NCBI GenBank assembly: GCA_019137255.1
Contig: WPDH01000056.1
Coordinates: 1 to 64,000, forward strand
Direction: 5' to 3'
Origin: Corinectria fuckeliana
Taxonomy: Eukaryota > Ascomycota > Sordariomycetes > Hypocreales > Nectriaceae
Length of the DNA: 64,000 bases
Shown: positions 53,841 to 64,000 of the stretch, one piece after another
Layout of the letters: every line of letters starts with the position of its first letter
How positions within the stretch are numbered: position 1 is the first letter of the stretch
The notes under the pieces: model-generated
What the model was told of the DNA's origin: nothing
Databases searched by the model: none
What the model saw: only the letters and a program-made list of their open reading frames with translations
Position numbers and translations under genes: made by a program

Positions 53841-55104
53841 ATGTCCTTCGAGGGGTTGCAAGAGCGCTTGACAGCTCTGCAAGAGACGACCACCCAGCTC
53901 AAGGAGCTCATCGACCGACTCGCGACCCTCAAATTCGAGCCCGGCTCCGTGCCCCTTACTACCGACGAGGAGAACAGCGTGAGCGGCGAGCTCAGCGCGG
54001 AGATTACGCATGCCCTGCGAGACGGCGAGGAGGACCAGGAGCTTCTGCAGGAAGAGGTGGAATACTTTCGAGGGGCCGAGCATGACAGGGCGAGACTCAG
54101 GGAGGGTGTGGCGAAGCTAGGAAAGGAGCTGGCGAGGTAGGGGATCCTCGAAACAAGCGGAGAGGATTCAGTTGACTGACACAACTCGCAGCTGTCGTCT
54201 TTCCTTTCGAAAAGCCCGATTAGCCGCGAAGAGTAGCCTGGTGCAAGCGCAGAGGCTGGAACGAGAGCTGCTCGTCCAGTCGTACTCGCAGCCAGCGTCG
54301 GGGACCAGCTCCCCTCTAGACGGCGAAGGCAAGCAGCCACCAGCCGCCGCCGCCATCATCAGCCGCCACCGGCACCAGGTCTCCCAACAGCAGCACGAGC
54401 AGCCGGGCCTCACCGAGGACGACCAGCAGATGGTCGGGGCCAGCAGCAACATGACGAGCGCGCTGCGGCGCACGCACGACCTCATCGCGGCGGAGCTGGA
54501 CCGCAGCGAGTACGCGCACCAGACGCTGACGGAGTCGTCGGCCGCGCTCAAGCAACTCAACGAGTCGTACGGCGATCTGGACTCCATGCTGGCCAGTTCC
54601 AAGGACCTGCTCGGCACGCTGCTGCGGTCGCAGAAGAGCGACACGTGGTATCTACAGACGGCCATGTACATGCTGATGGTGACGGGCGCGTGGCTCGTCT
54701 TCCGGAGGATCCTCTACGGGCCGCTGTGGTGGCTGGTCTGGCTCCCCGTGCGGATCCTGTTCGGCACGGGCGTCAAGGTCGGCGGCGCGGTGATGCAGGG
54801 GCGATCTGCGGCCGGGGTGGTTGGCAGGACGGAGGTGGGACAAGACGGGAATGATATGTCCGTGGACGGCCTACCGAGCGAGGATCTGCCTACAGCAAAA
54901 GTGGGAGATGGGAATACGGATGGTGGCTCCGAGTCGGTGCTGGAGCACGTAGACAGAATTGTGGATGCCGTCAACGAGGCTGACGAGCTTGGCAACATCC
55001 CGGAGAAGGACGGCGTGATTGATGAGGCACGGAATCCCAAGAAGAGAATGTGGGAAGAGCCTGTAGTTGTAGTAGAGGACGAGCGGCCGAGAGACGAACT
55101 TTGA
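53841..55104 (+). CDS. SEC20: ER SNARE Sec20 (BNIP1 family)
   Basis: Two exons (53841-54136, 54192-55104) encode 402 aa. The N-terminal coiled coil (1-140) would bind Tip20/Dsl1. The Sec20 SNARE-like helix runs at about 185-250 (SALRRTHDLIAAELDRSEYAHQTL, then LKQLNESYGDLDSMLASSKDLL). It is followed by a hydrophobic hairpin (about 255-290) and a lumenal tail of about 110 acidic residues ending RDEL. Yeast Sec20 ends HDEL, the ER-retrieval signal, so RDEL here is a likely working variant. It acts in fusion of Golgi-derived COPI vesicles with the ER. The frame closes across the single intron. Confidence 0.93.
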
Positions 55105-55301
55105 GGTATGAATAAAAAGAACTCAAAGGATTCACCATCACCTTGTCATGCCTGGTCACCGCCGTAAACTCCGTCGTATTTAACTGTTGCCTACCCACCC
55201 GTCTACGTGAAGAAGAAAACAAACACCAACGAACGCCTTGTTGAAAGCGGCGCGTACATATTTTCCTTGGGGCAGTTGAGAACCGCGCTTGTGTCTCGCG
55301 A

Positions 55302-56599
55302 CTAGTTCCGCTGGGGAGCGATCTGGGGGATGTCGGTGATCCATGGGAGGCCGAGCTTTTTCATCTCAACAGCCAACTGGAAGAGATAGTCCAAGCTGTG
55401 TCACAGGTTAGTTTGTTGTGTTGTGTTGCGGGCTTGGTTATTGTATGCTCGACAGATTGGGGGTAGCGTACCTCTCGCACTGGGTCTTGGCCTTGTGGAC
55501 GTTGTCGCCCCAGACGTACACGCCGTGTCTCCGGACCAAGACGGCGTAGGCATCCGGGTACTTCTCCATGGCCTCCTCGAGATACTCGGTGAGGTCCTCC
55601 TCGTGAGGGGTGTTCTCGATGACGGGGATGCGAAGGGTGTCGTGGTATCCCAAGTTGCCGGCCTGCGTCATGCCACGGCCGAAGCCCTTGATCTGCTCGA
55701 GGTTGTTGATCTCGAAGACCCTGTCCTTGCCGGGACCCTGAGCCTCGAGCAGGAGGGTGACGAGGACGGCCCACTGGGAGTGGGTGTGGATGCAGCAGCC
55801 GGCGTTGCGGCGGGTGAAGGCGGCGAGGAAGAGCGGCGTGCACTGAGAGGGCTTGTAGCTGGGAGGAGCGCGTAGGTAGGTGCGCTGCTGCTGCTTCTGG
55901 CGGACGGCGTTGAGGTCTTGGGCGGAGAGAGACATGACGTAGATGTCGGTGTTCTTCATGAGTTCCTTCTGGACGCCCGAGGGAGCGAGGTAGACGAGGT
56001 CACTAGGGGGGTCGTAATGTGAGTATGGTAAAGGTAGCCATCATAATAAATCCAGAGAATCTGGTCATGTCGCTCAACTTGAGAGTTGGAATACATAATG
56101 GAGGTTTGAGTGCGTTGATAGAAATCAAAAACGTGTAGGTGCCATGATGTATAAGTGACCATCCGACACCTTTCGTCAAGACTTGAAGGAAAGCATGAGG
56201 AATATTGGAAAGTGTTGCTTTCGCCGAGCGTAAAGAAAAAGGTCAAGACTTGTAATATTGGAGATGAAATAATAAAATAAAATAAAATAAAAATCGCTTT
56301 GATTGTTGCATGTAAGAGTGCCGCCTTATGAATGAATAGAGAGGGGTGAGAAAACCAACGTGGGGTAAATTGCGCCAACCAAAAGAGAGCGAAGGGTTAA
56401 AAAAAATATAAAAAATAAAATAAAGGACGTACTCATCTCGGATGGAGCAACCGCCTCCAGTTCCCGTGACCCATCCTAATGTCCAGAACTTGGCGCACAG
56501 CGAGGGAATCAGGTTGGCCGGGTGGTTCGGATCCTCGGAGGTGATGAGGGCATCGCCGGTGGCAGGCTGTGCGTCATTGTCATTGAAGAAGGAAGGCAT
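55302..56599 (-). CDS. MDE1: Methylthioribulose-1-phosphate dehydratase
   Basis: Three exons (56599-56433, 56002-55472, 55395-55302) encode 263 aa. The class II aldolase/MtnB fold keeps the active-site set known from human APIP: Cys110, zinc ligands His128, His130 and His215, and catalytic Glu153 (EINNLEQIKG). LCAKFWTLGWVTGTGGGCSIRD and YLAPSGVQKELM are family signatures. It dehydrates methylthioribulose 1-phosphate in the methionine salvage pathway, in the cytosol. Intron 1 is 430 bases, very long for this window, and AT-rich with ATAAA repeats. Fourteen C residues in the sense strand (56628-56615) lie 16 bases before the ATG. Confidence 0.94.
56268..56293. repeat. ATAAA-type simple repeat inside MDE1 intron 1
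   Basis: About five imperfect ATAAA/AAATA units; a second A/T-rich block lies at 56399-56425. Both are inside the 430-base intron. Confidence 0.85.
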
Positions 56600-56614
56600 T
56601 GCGAGAAGCCTTCC

Positions 56615-56628
56615 GGGGGGGGGGGGGG
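56615..56628. repeat. Poly-G tract (14 G) in the MDE1 leader
   Basis: Fourteen consecutive G on the plus strand, so C14 in the MDE1 transcript direction, ending 16 bases upstream of the start codon at 56599. Length may be uncertain in sequencing. Confidence 0.9.
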
Positions 56629-59600
56629 AGGAGCCTCCCGGGGACGGGTGCGGAGGTCGGGCGGGCGCCGGGGAGGGAATTGGCTTGTCTCTGGTTTGCG
56701 AGAAGAGTCGGACGAGCCGGCCGAAGGGCAGGCAGGTTCTCTCGGAGTCCAAGCGGTAGCGGTCGCGGTCGCGGATCGGATCGGTCCCTGGAGATTGAAG
56801 TCAGGCCAGGCCAGATCTGAGACGTGTGATGATGGCTCTCTGGTGATGTCGGGCGGTGGGAAATGGGCAGTTTGTCGGTCGCGACGCCAGCGGCCAGTTT
56901 CCAGTTACGGCTGGGCGGTGGCCGTTCTCTCCAGCGGCGAATAAGACGCGGGCTCGTCGTCGTGCTCCTAGCCAATCAGGGCGTGGCCGAGGCTCTGGAA
57001 GCCATTGAGGTCTATCGGCCTAGCAAGGCTAACCTTATTAATCAACCCGGGCCTTTAATCCGCAACGTACTCCTGGGTATCCCGGGGACCCAGGGACACC
57101 AGGCACAGCCGGAAGCACCAAGTGGATCTGCCCGCCAGGGCTTGCCGGGGCCTCTAAGGCCTTCTATGTACGTAGTAAGGCGGCTTCCATTATATTCCCG
57201 TGTCCAAGGCCCTGTTCAATATTGGATGTGCGGAAATCCGGCAGGGTTCCCTTCATGTATTGTGCTATTAATATGTAGTAAATTTCTTTTACTCCCTCGG
57301 CAAGTGGCAAGCAATGGATGGGGGTAGTCGCCAACATATTGCCAACGCAGCAAATTCATGAGCTTGGCAGCCATCCGTGGATATCTCCAGTGCGGAGGGC
57401 ACCTAGACTAGGACCTTTGGCCCCTTGGGATCCAGGTACAGTGCTGCACTGCACACTGCTATGCGTGAAGTATTACTTGATGTACTTCGTGCTTATCGTT
57501 TAAAGTTATTGTTGGGTGCTCTGTCAGCTTCTGTCCAGAGAATGTGTTCATTTCGGCGCATGAACCCGGACCCTCTCGTCTCTCGTTCAGCTCATTTTAC
57601 TTACAGTGCTTCACAATTAGTAATTAGTGACCCAGAGCCAAGACGCTCCAGCGCTTCCCGTCGGGGGCGACCTGTCTGGCCAGACCAGCTGGGAATAGAC
57701 ATTAGTTCTGGAGCAAGGGCGCGTCTCGCCTGAATTCATCGCCGCGCACCGTCCGGACTCGGTCGTCAGAACTACGTTCAGCCCAAAGCACCGCGTGAGG
57801 AGCCACTGGCCTCAGGATCCCAGCCTAGTGACGCCGGGGGTCCCATCGGAGGCTACTGGGGCCAGGCTCGTATTCATGCGAGCACGACGATGGACGGCGT
57901 TGCAGGTCACCACCACAACAGGCAGAAGTCTTTCCATCCACCTTGACAGTTGCCACCCACACAGGATCGGACACGCGCCACCAGACGCGCCACCTGCGGG
58001 CGGCGCGATTGGCCATGTCCAGCGTTGTTACCGGGCAAGCCTTTTTGCTTGGGCCGTGCTTGGGCCGTTTGGTTTGCTTCATGTGTCCTGTTTGGTTTGT
58101 TGAGTGGCGGTCGACCCGAGCACTATGTAACCACGACACGGCACGCCAAGTCACTAAACTGCCGCTTTCCGGCTCTTGTGCGAGGCTGGGGGCATGATCT
58201 GACGATACAGAGTACATACAGGCTGGTCTTGTCTAAGGTATCTACATACTTAGTAATACCGTGGAAAGACTGTCCGCCTCCCGCCTCCCCCTTTTAACCT
58301 TTACGCGGGAACAGCGAAGATCCCCCGCTTCTTGCCTTGACGATGGTGCTAGCAAAGCATCTCGCCAGGTACCAGTGTTTGTTGTTTATTGACGGTTTGT
58401 TTGGGCCAAGTCCTGGATGGATACCCGAGATTCCAACTACTCAACTACTCTCTCCACTGCCCCCTTGGAGGTGATTAAAATGTCTGGCCCGCGACCACCC
58501 CCTGAAACCGGGCTTGCTCTGTTCTCCAATCGACGGCGAGGGATCCGAAACTAGGGGCGGTAGGTAGGCGCCGCGCTGTTCTATTAGCAACGTCATACGG
58601 GCACAAAGAGATGCCCGTCGAACTTTTGCGCAACCCGCAAGACTCGGATAACATTACAGTGCTGTTTCTGCTGTATTTGACCAAACCATTCGGGAGGGTA
58701 ACTACTGTATAGTATTCGTACTACGTATAGCGGCTCAAGCAACACGAGCCTTGGGAGGCGAAGTTGATGGAGATGGAGGGATGGGATGGATCGGGAATGG
58801 ATGAATGGATGGGCGGAGCATCAACTCCACGGCGTGGGTCCGAAAACACACCCTCGTGGGCAACCTCATGATCCCGAACCACCGCTGTTCGACAAGACAA
58901 ACTCATCAATGAGTACAGGGAAAACTGCACGATCTGCGGCGTTTGAACCGATATTACAGGGCGTCCGGCTCATCCAGACAATTCCCGGTTTGACCACGGC
59001 CACCCGGGTCAGATCAGGCACGATAATTACAAGGACTTCAGAAGGAACAGTGCCAGGAACAGTGCCCGGGGTCCGCAAATTAGCATGTTGGATCAAAGGC
59101 TTGCAAATTTAAAATTGAGGCCTGTTGGCCCGGCGGGCTTCCCCAGACACGCCCATCACGGCCGATCGGCCATGTCGCACCCACCGTGACACCGCACCCC
59201 TACCCGTGGCCGTCGACTGGTTCCGCTCGGCTCCAAGTGGCTCCTCGCATGGACAAGGAAAAGCAAGCTTCATGCCGACGGGCAAATCACGCCGAGCGTG
59301 CCTGGGCAAACTGGGGACCCCCCCCGATGGGCCGGGCAACCTTGGCATGCATTTTCCCTGCTGGCTTCTGCTGGCTTCGGCTGGCTGGTCTGTGGACTTT
59401 GGCATCTCCCTTGGTGTGGCCCCCATTTCTGGACGTTTGCCTCTTTGTCTTGCAAGTGGCTTGCTTGCTTGCCTTTAAAGGTCGGCTCTGTCCCCATCAT
59501 GGTGATCTTGCTTGAATTTTCCCTCCTCAACTTTGCTTGTCCAGTCCCCCCCTTCACTCGTTAGAAGACCGACTCTCTGCGTCAACTCACATTCGCTTTT

Positions 59601-59647
59601 TACTACACCACTAATACCTTAATATCCAACACCTCTCGACCGTCAAC
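56629..59647. other. Gene-poor region between MDE1 and the GPI-anchored protein
   Basis: About 3 kb. The left 200 bases are the MDE1 promoter. I recognise no gene on either strand. Imperfect GGAT/GGAATG tandem repeats lie near 58766-58810, a doubled AGGAACAGTGCC near 59042-59067, and CTGGCTT-type repeats near 59355-59385. The last 300 bases look like the promoter and CT-rich leader of the plus-strand gene at 59648. Confidence 0.5.
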
Positions 59648-60296
59648 ATGCGTTTCACCGTCGCCGTCGTTGCTGGCTTCGCAGCCATGGCCTCTGCCGC
59701 CACTACCACCGCCTCCGTGGACTCTGCTACCGCCTCCTACGTCGCCTGCCTCGACGCCTGTGATTCCGGAGATGTCAAGTGCCAGTCTTACTGCATCACT
59801 GTAAGTAATTCCTGAAGTCACCGCAAGAAATGCGTGGGAACTAACATGTCACAAGGTCCCCTCCCCCGACGAGTCTCAGGTCAACGCCACCAACGAGTGT
59901 GTCGGTAAATGCGACCAGGGTGACGGCACTCAGAAGGAGACCGACCTCTATGCCACGTGTGTCCAGAACTGCATTTCCGACAACTACTACAAGACCTCAA
60001 GCGGCACTCCTCGGGAGACCGACAGCTCCAACTCCGGCTCCAAGGACTCCAGCTCCAAGGCTGCCAAGGCCTCCGCCACCGGTTCTTCTGACGACTCTGA
60101 CAGCACTGCTAGCGCCAGTGCTTCTGCGTCCGGCTCCGACTCTACCGATGCCTCCGAGACCGACTCCGACTCTGAGAGCTCCGGCACCGCCACGGACGCT
60201 GCCGCCAGCGCCACCAGCTCCGACAGCGCTGCTTCCGGCCTCGTTCTCGGCTCTGCCAGCCTCATCGGCCTCTTCGCCGCTGTCCTCGCTCTGTAG
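59648..60296 (+). CDS. Small GPI-anchored Cys-rich cell-surface protein
   Basis: Two exons (59648-59800, 59856-60296) encode 197 aa. A signal peptide (about 1-18, ending ASA) leads into a short domain with eight cysteines at 34, 38, 45, 49, 66, 70, 86 and 90, that is four CX3C pairs, plus an N-glycosylation site at Asn61. Residues 97-175 are Ser/Thr/Asp/Ala-rich, as in O-glycosylated wall stalks. The C-terminus is a hydrophobic tail (LVLGSASLIGLFAAVLAL) after small residues, typical of GPI attachment. No CFEM spacing is seen. Function unknown; a cell-wall or surface protein is inferred. The 55-base intron keeps frame. Confidence 0.85.
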
Positions 60297-62412
60297 ATTG
60301 GTTGCTCGAATAGGCCAGGTTCGGATAGTATTTAATGGACATGGAAGCGCGGTTAATGATGGTGTTGTTACACGGCGCTTTGGCTAAGCATCACGAGTGG
60401 AAGGCCCGTATGGCTGGGCCGTTCTTGTTTTTCATGGACAAATTCGGACACGTCTTGCGTTCATATTGCTCTATGCTCGGGCACAAATACAATACCTTTT
60501 TGGCTATGGCCTTGTCGTCACATTTCGCTTGAAGTGACCCGTCTCGTGTTCATATCTTTTGAGGGAGTAGTGCTATCCGGGGTGTACAAGCTACTCTAGA
60601 TCTATCTACCAATTCATTCGCCTATAACAGTCCTAATGCCCTTGCACCCTGGTTTTGTGATGTCCTAGTATTATAGTGACCGAATGCCCTGATTGATAGC
60701 AAGACTTAGATCAAGATCAAATATCAGAGTAGAGAGTGAAAGGTCATGTAAGCAAGCGGTATGTAGCTTAGTAGACAGATGGAATCAAAAATGGATATCG
60801 TAACATTCGATATGCTACTACCGGATATTAGGTAGCAGACGCGCCCTCCCATTTAAAAATATCGTGACCATCTATCTCCTCGACACCCCATAATAGTAGT
60901 GAGGTAGCTACTTAGAGAGCCAGAAGACCTTTATTATATATAATTCAATGCCGGGCCATTAATAGGTCCTTTAGTGGGAAGCTCGTGTAAGGGCTGTCAC
61001 TAATACGCGCGCTAGGGACAATTAGACATTGCTAGTTCTAACGACCAGGCGAGCAGAAAAACGGATGGTGTAGGTTTGGAAACGGGCAAATTTTTGCGAG
61101 CCCTTTGCAATCGTGCTAGGATCACTTCTTTGTATGATTCTGAGTTTGTCAATGAGTGGTATCAGACACGCATATTATCACCATCTGGTCTTAGAGTGTG
61201 TGCGGTGTGTCGCATTGTATCGTGCTTAAGCCACAACACCAGAAGCCACATATTTAGCTCTGCACTTCGTACCTTATGCTCTAGGATAATTGCAAGATTT
61301 CCGGCGTGAAACAGTGAATAGAAACGTTAGGGGCTAATTTGTCTGGCTCTAGTATGCAAAGCACCAAGATTGACGGACTTGGACGGTGATTGTATGTGCA
61401 CATTGGTCTCTCGACTAGCATGTCCTCCTGCATTCGCATTCACCTGCCATTTGCCTCAAAATGGACTTCGAATCAGAAGCCCGGCCAGATTGGTCAGTGA
61501 CTACCAGTATTAGCTCGTCGTTGGTCAACCCTACCATACCATACAGACTTCCAATCCTATCGATGCAACAAATAGTCTTACAGCTATGCGAGGACAATGG
61601 CAGAAATTGCCACCCTCGACAATAGCTCAGGTCAGCCTAAATGTCAGTGGCCAGCAGACTGTCAATCGAACCCGAAAGGTTCTTAGAGCGTGCCCGGCGA
61701 ATCAGGACCGGTCTTGCTTCCCACAGAGCGCCCAACTAGAACTCATGGGGTATCTGCATGCCAGCCAAAGCTGGACGATGAATTACCTAGATTAGTCTCT
61801 GGGACCAAAGACCACCTATACGAGGAGGCGGGCCAATAAGCCAATCTACCTATTGTTCTCATTGTGCAAATGCCACCTTTTCACACGGGATTTCCCAATT
61901 GGGTGAGCGAAGCCCATCGGGTCCGCGACGCTGAATGCGCCAGATCAGATGTGCAACAATGGCCGACAGGAACTTTCTCGAGACTTCCATGGTCGCCCGG
62001 GTATCTAGGCATGTACCCTTTCGGAACCGCTGGCGCCCGGCCCCCCGCACTAAGTACGTTATAAGCTCCCTGAAATTTTGGGGCCCTGACGCTTCTGAGC
62101 TTCTACGTGTCCTCAACACTGGTCAGCGAGTAGCTCTCCACTCTTCTAAAGACGCCACCTCTCCCTCGTCTTCGGATTTCCTGGCCAGCCTCACTCTTAA
62201 GGATTCTTGTCCTCGAGCGCTGGGAACTTACTACCTAGTTACTGCATATCCTCTACCGCTTTTGCCTTCGACTTCGTCATCGGCCCATCATCGCATCTCC
62301 TTCTTCCCCCTTCCTTCTTCATCTCCATCCGCGTCTACTTGCGTTGCGCGCCGGGTCCGAACTCGCAAACTTTCGACTTCAACAGAGCTTCTGTCCCTAA
62401 ACCTCCGTCACT
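60297..62412. other. AT-richer intergenic region with possible element relics, then calnexin promoter
   Basis: 2.1 kb. From about 60540 to 61400 the base composition is visibly more AT-rich than the rest of the window, with TTATTATATATAATT near 60932 and scattered stop codons. This could be a mutated transposon relic, but I found no terminal repeats. A 77-aa frame at 61076-61309 has no recognised match. The right 350 bases hold the calnexin promoter and CT-rich leader. Confidence 0.45.
62104..62109. promoter_or_regulatory. TACGTG, UPRE-2-like (Hac1) candidate upstream of calnexin
   Basis: TACGTG lies about 305 bases before the calnexin ATG. Hac1-type bZIP factors of the unfolded-protein response bind TACGTG-like sites in fungi, and calnexin is a classic target. 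A six-base match can occur by chance, so this is only a candidate. Confidence 0.35.
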
Positions 62413-64000
62413 ATGAAGTTTAACGCTGTTACCGCTGCCGCCGCTGCGGCTCTGCTCGCCGGTAGTGCGCATGCCGAGGACGTTGCTGACGAGGCCTCGC
62501 CCGCTATTCCTGAGCTGCCTACTTTCACTGTAAGTTTGATGCGAATGCGCAGTGCCTCACCGCACCATACGCGGAGCCCCAATGGCTGAGCGGACCTCAA
62601 TTGGATGCTAACAGCTTCGTCCAACAGCCCACCGTCCTCAAGGCCGACTTTCTTGAGCAGTTCACCGACGACTGGGAGCAGCGATGGAAGCCTTCCCACG
62701 CGAAGAAGGATGCCACCGGCTCCGATAAAGAGGACGAGGAATGGGCTTACGTCGGCGAGTGGTCCGTCGAGGAGCCCTTCAAGTTCAAGGGAATGGAGGG
62801 CGACAAGGGTCTTGTTGTCAAGAACCCTGCTGCCCACCACGCCATCTCGGCCAAGTTCCCCAAGCAGATTGACAACAAGGACAAGACCCTCGTTGTCCAG
62901 TACGAGGTCAAGCTTCAGAGTAAGACTCCCTCGACTCTGGCAATCGTTAGACGGCGGTGTATGCTGACAGTTTTATCTTCTAGACGGCCTCGAGTGTGGC
63001 GGAGCCTACTTGAAGCTCCTCCGAGACAACAAGGCCCTCCACCAGGAGGAGTTCGCCAACACGACTCCCTACGTCATCATGTTCGGTCCCGATAAGTGCG
63101 GCCACACCAACAAGGTTCACTTCATCTTCAACCACAAGAACCCCAAGACGGGTGAGTACGAGGAGAAGCACCTTACCGCTCCTCCCACTGCCAAGATTGT
63201 CAAGACCACCGAGCTCTACACTCTCATCGTCCACCCCAACAACACCTACATCATCAAGCAGGATGGTGAGGAGGTCAAGACTGGCAGCCTTCTGGAGGAC
63301 TTCGCTCCTGCTGTCAACCCTCCTCAGGAGATCGAGGATGCCGAGGACACCAAGCCCGAGGACTGGGTTGACCAGGCCCGAATCCCCGACCCCGAGGCCA
63401 CTAAGCCCGAGGACTGGGACGAGGACGCCCCTTATGAGATTGTCGACGAGGAGGCCACCAAGCCTGAGGACTGGCTCGAGGATGAGGCTATCACTATCCC
63501 CGACCCTGAGGCTGAGAAGCCCGAGGACTGGGATGACGAGGAGGATGGTGACTTTCTCGCTCCTACCATCCCCAACCCTAAGTGCGCTGACGTCTCCGGA
63601 TGTGGCCCTTGGACCAAGCCAACGAAGAAGAACCCTGAGTACAAGGGCATCTGGAGCGCGCCTCTGGTTGAGAACCCCGAGTACAAGGGAGTGTGGGCTC
63701 CTCGTAAGATCGCGAACCCGGACTACTTTGAGGACAAGACCCCTGCCAACTTTGAGCCTATGGGAGCTGTAAGTCGAAACCCTCGTTGCGCATAACCTCA
63801 CCTGCGACGACACTAACTGTTGTATAGATTGGCTTCGAGATCTGGACTATGCAGAGCGACATTCTCTTCGACAACATCTACATCGGGCACTCCGTAGAGG
63901 ACGCCGAGAAGCTGGCAGAGGAGAGCTTCAAGCTCAAGCAGTCCGTTGAGAAGGCCCTGGCTGAGGCTGACAAGCCCAAGCCTTCGGACAAGGCCGACTC
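62413..64000 (+). CDS. CNX1: Calnexin (partial, runs off the right edge)
   Basis: Exons seen: 62413-62529, 62628-62919, 62984-63768, and 63828 onwards to the window end. A signal peptide (about 1-21, ending AHA) is followed by the lectin-like globular domain (LECGGAYLKLL, MFGPDKCGHTNKVHFIF). The P-domain has four KPEDW-type motif-1 repeats and then motif-2 repeats of the GIW/GVW-NPEYKG type. The globular domain then resumes with IGFEIWTMQSDILFDNIYIG. Calnexin binds monoglucosylated N-glycoproteins in the ER. The membrane helix and cytosolic tail that would separate it from soluble calreticulin lie outside; the Glu/Lys-rich end and the absence of an H/KDEL so far fit calnexin. Confidence 0.95.

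Noticed and set aside
61076..61309. 77-aa frame in the AT-richer spacer
   Set aside because: No recognised family, no introns or leader sequence typical of the real genes here; most likely a chance frame or a relic.
61655..61690. CAATCGAACCCGAAAGG, B-box-like on the minus strand
   Set aside because: T stem does not pair and there is no A-box at the right distance.
1..64000. CRISPR arrays, rRNA genes, intact transposons, secondary-metabolite cluster, toxin-antitoxin or phage-like modules
   Set aside because: I looked for repeat-spacer patterns, conserved rRNA words, transposase or reverse-transcriptase motifs, and PKS/NRPS domains. None was seen, and several of these do not belong in a fungal nuclear genome.

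Overview
The window is nuclear DNA of a filamentous ascomycete (Pezizomycotina), most likely a Sordariomycete and plausibly Hypocreales. The lineage call is inference from protein resemblance and intergenic style. The evidence is single-gene transcription units on both strands, short introns (mostly 50-70 nt) with GTAAGT/GTACGT-like donors and sometimes a perfect TACTAAC branch site, GC-rich coding sequence, and fungus-specific families (Pil1 eisosome protein, Vtc4 polyphosphate polymerase, Rmt2, Mnr2-type CorA). I rebuilt 26 protein-coding genes exon by exon. Multi-exon models were required to keep frame across every junction; the last one (calnexin) runs off the right edge. A tRNA-Ser is cut by the left edge. 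There is one broken gene, a PLP-dependent Cys/Met-metabolism enzyme. I saw no rRNA, CRISPR array, intact transposon or biosynthetic cluster.

Layout. 1-8 kb: tRNA-Ser(AGA), vacuolar Mg2+ transporter (MNR2), cleavage factor RNA15/CstF64, ER-vesicle protein ERV46. 8-10.7 kb: gene-poor, ending in a (TAC)16 repeat that abuts the stop codon of a Sel1-repeat Nif1-like gene (10.7-12.9 kb). 14-21 kb: five-finger CCCH zinc-finger protein, THO7, tubulin cofactor A, cohesin RAD21. 22-31 kb: PMR1 Ca2+/Mn2+ ATPase, COG4, SUA5, coatomer zeta RET3. 31-39 kb: MCM4 (two MCB boxes in its promoter), the pseudogene, VTC4. 40-48 kb: RMT2, hexokinase, OST1, a 69-aa His-rich protein. 49-57 kb: PIL1, pyrophosphatase IPP1, mitoribosomal MRPL44, SNARE SEC20, methionine-salvage dehydratase MDE1. 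57-62 kb: gene-poor except for a small GPI-anchored Cys-rich protein (59.6-60.3 kb). 62.4 kb to the end: calnexin.

This is mainly housekeeping DNA. Seven of the 26 genes act in ER/Golgi traffic or ER protein folding (ERV46, PMR1, COG4, RET3, OST1, SEC20, CNX1), but they are transcribed separately. Three groups of second-order signals deserve attention. SUA5 and IPP1 each have an in-frame upstream extension that looks like a mitochondrial presequence. Two genes have triplet microsatellites directly behind their stop codons, one of them a run of in-frame TAG stops. The PLP-enzyme gene is decaying by frameshift and loss of its 3' part. The GPI-anchored protein with four CX3C pairs and the 69-aa His/Tyr/Arg-rich protein are the least familiar products. 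I did not find a convincing new multi-gene system.
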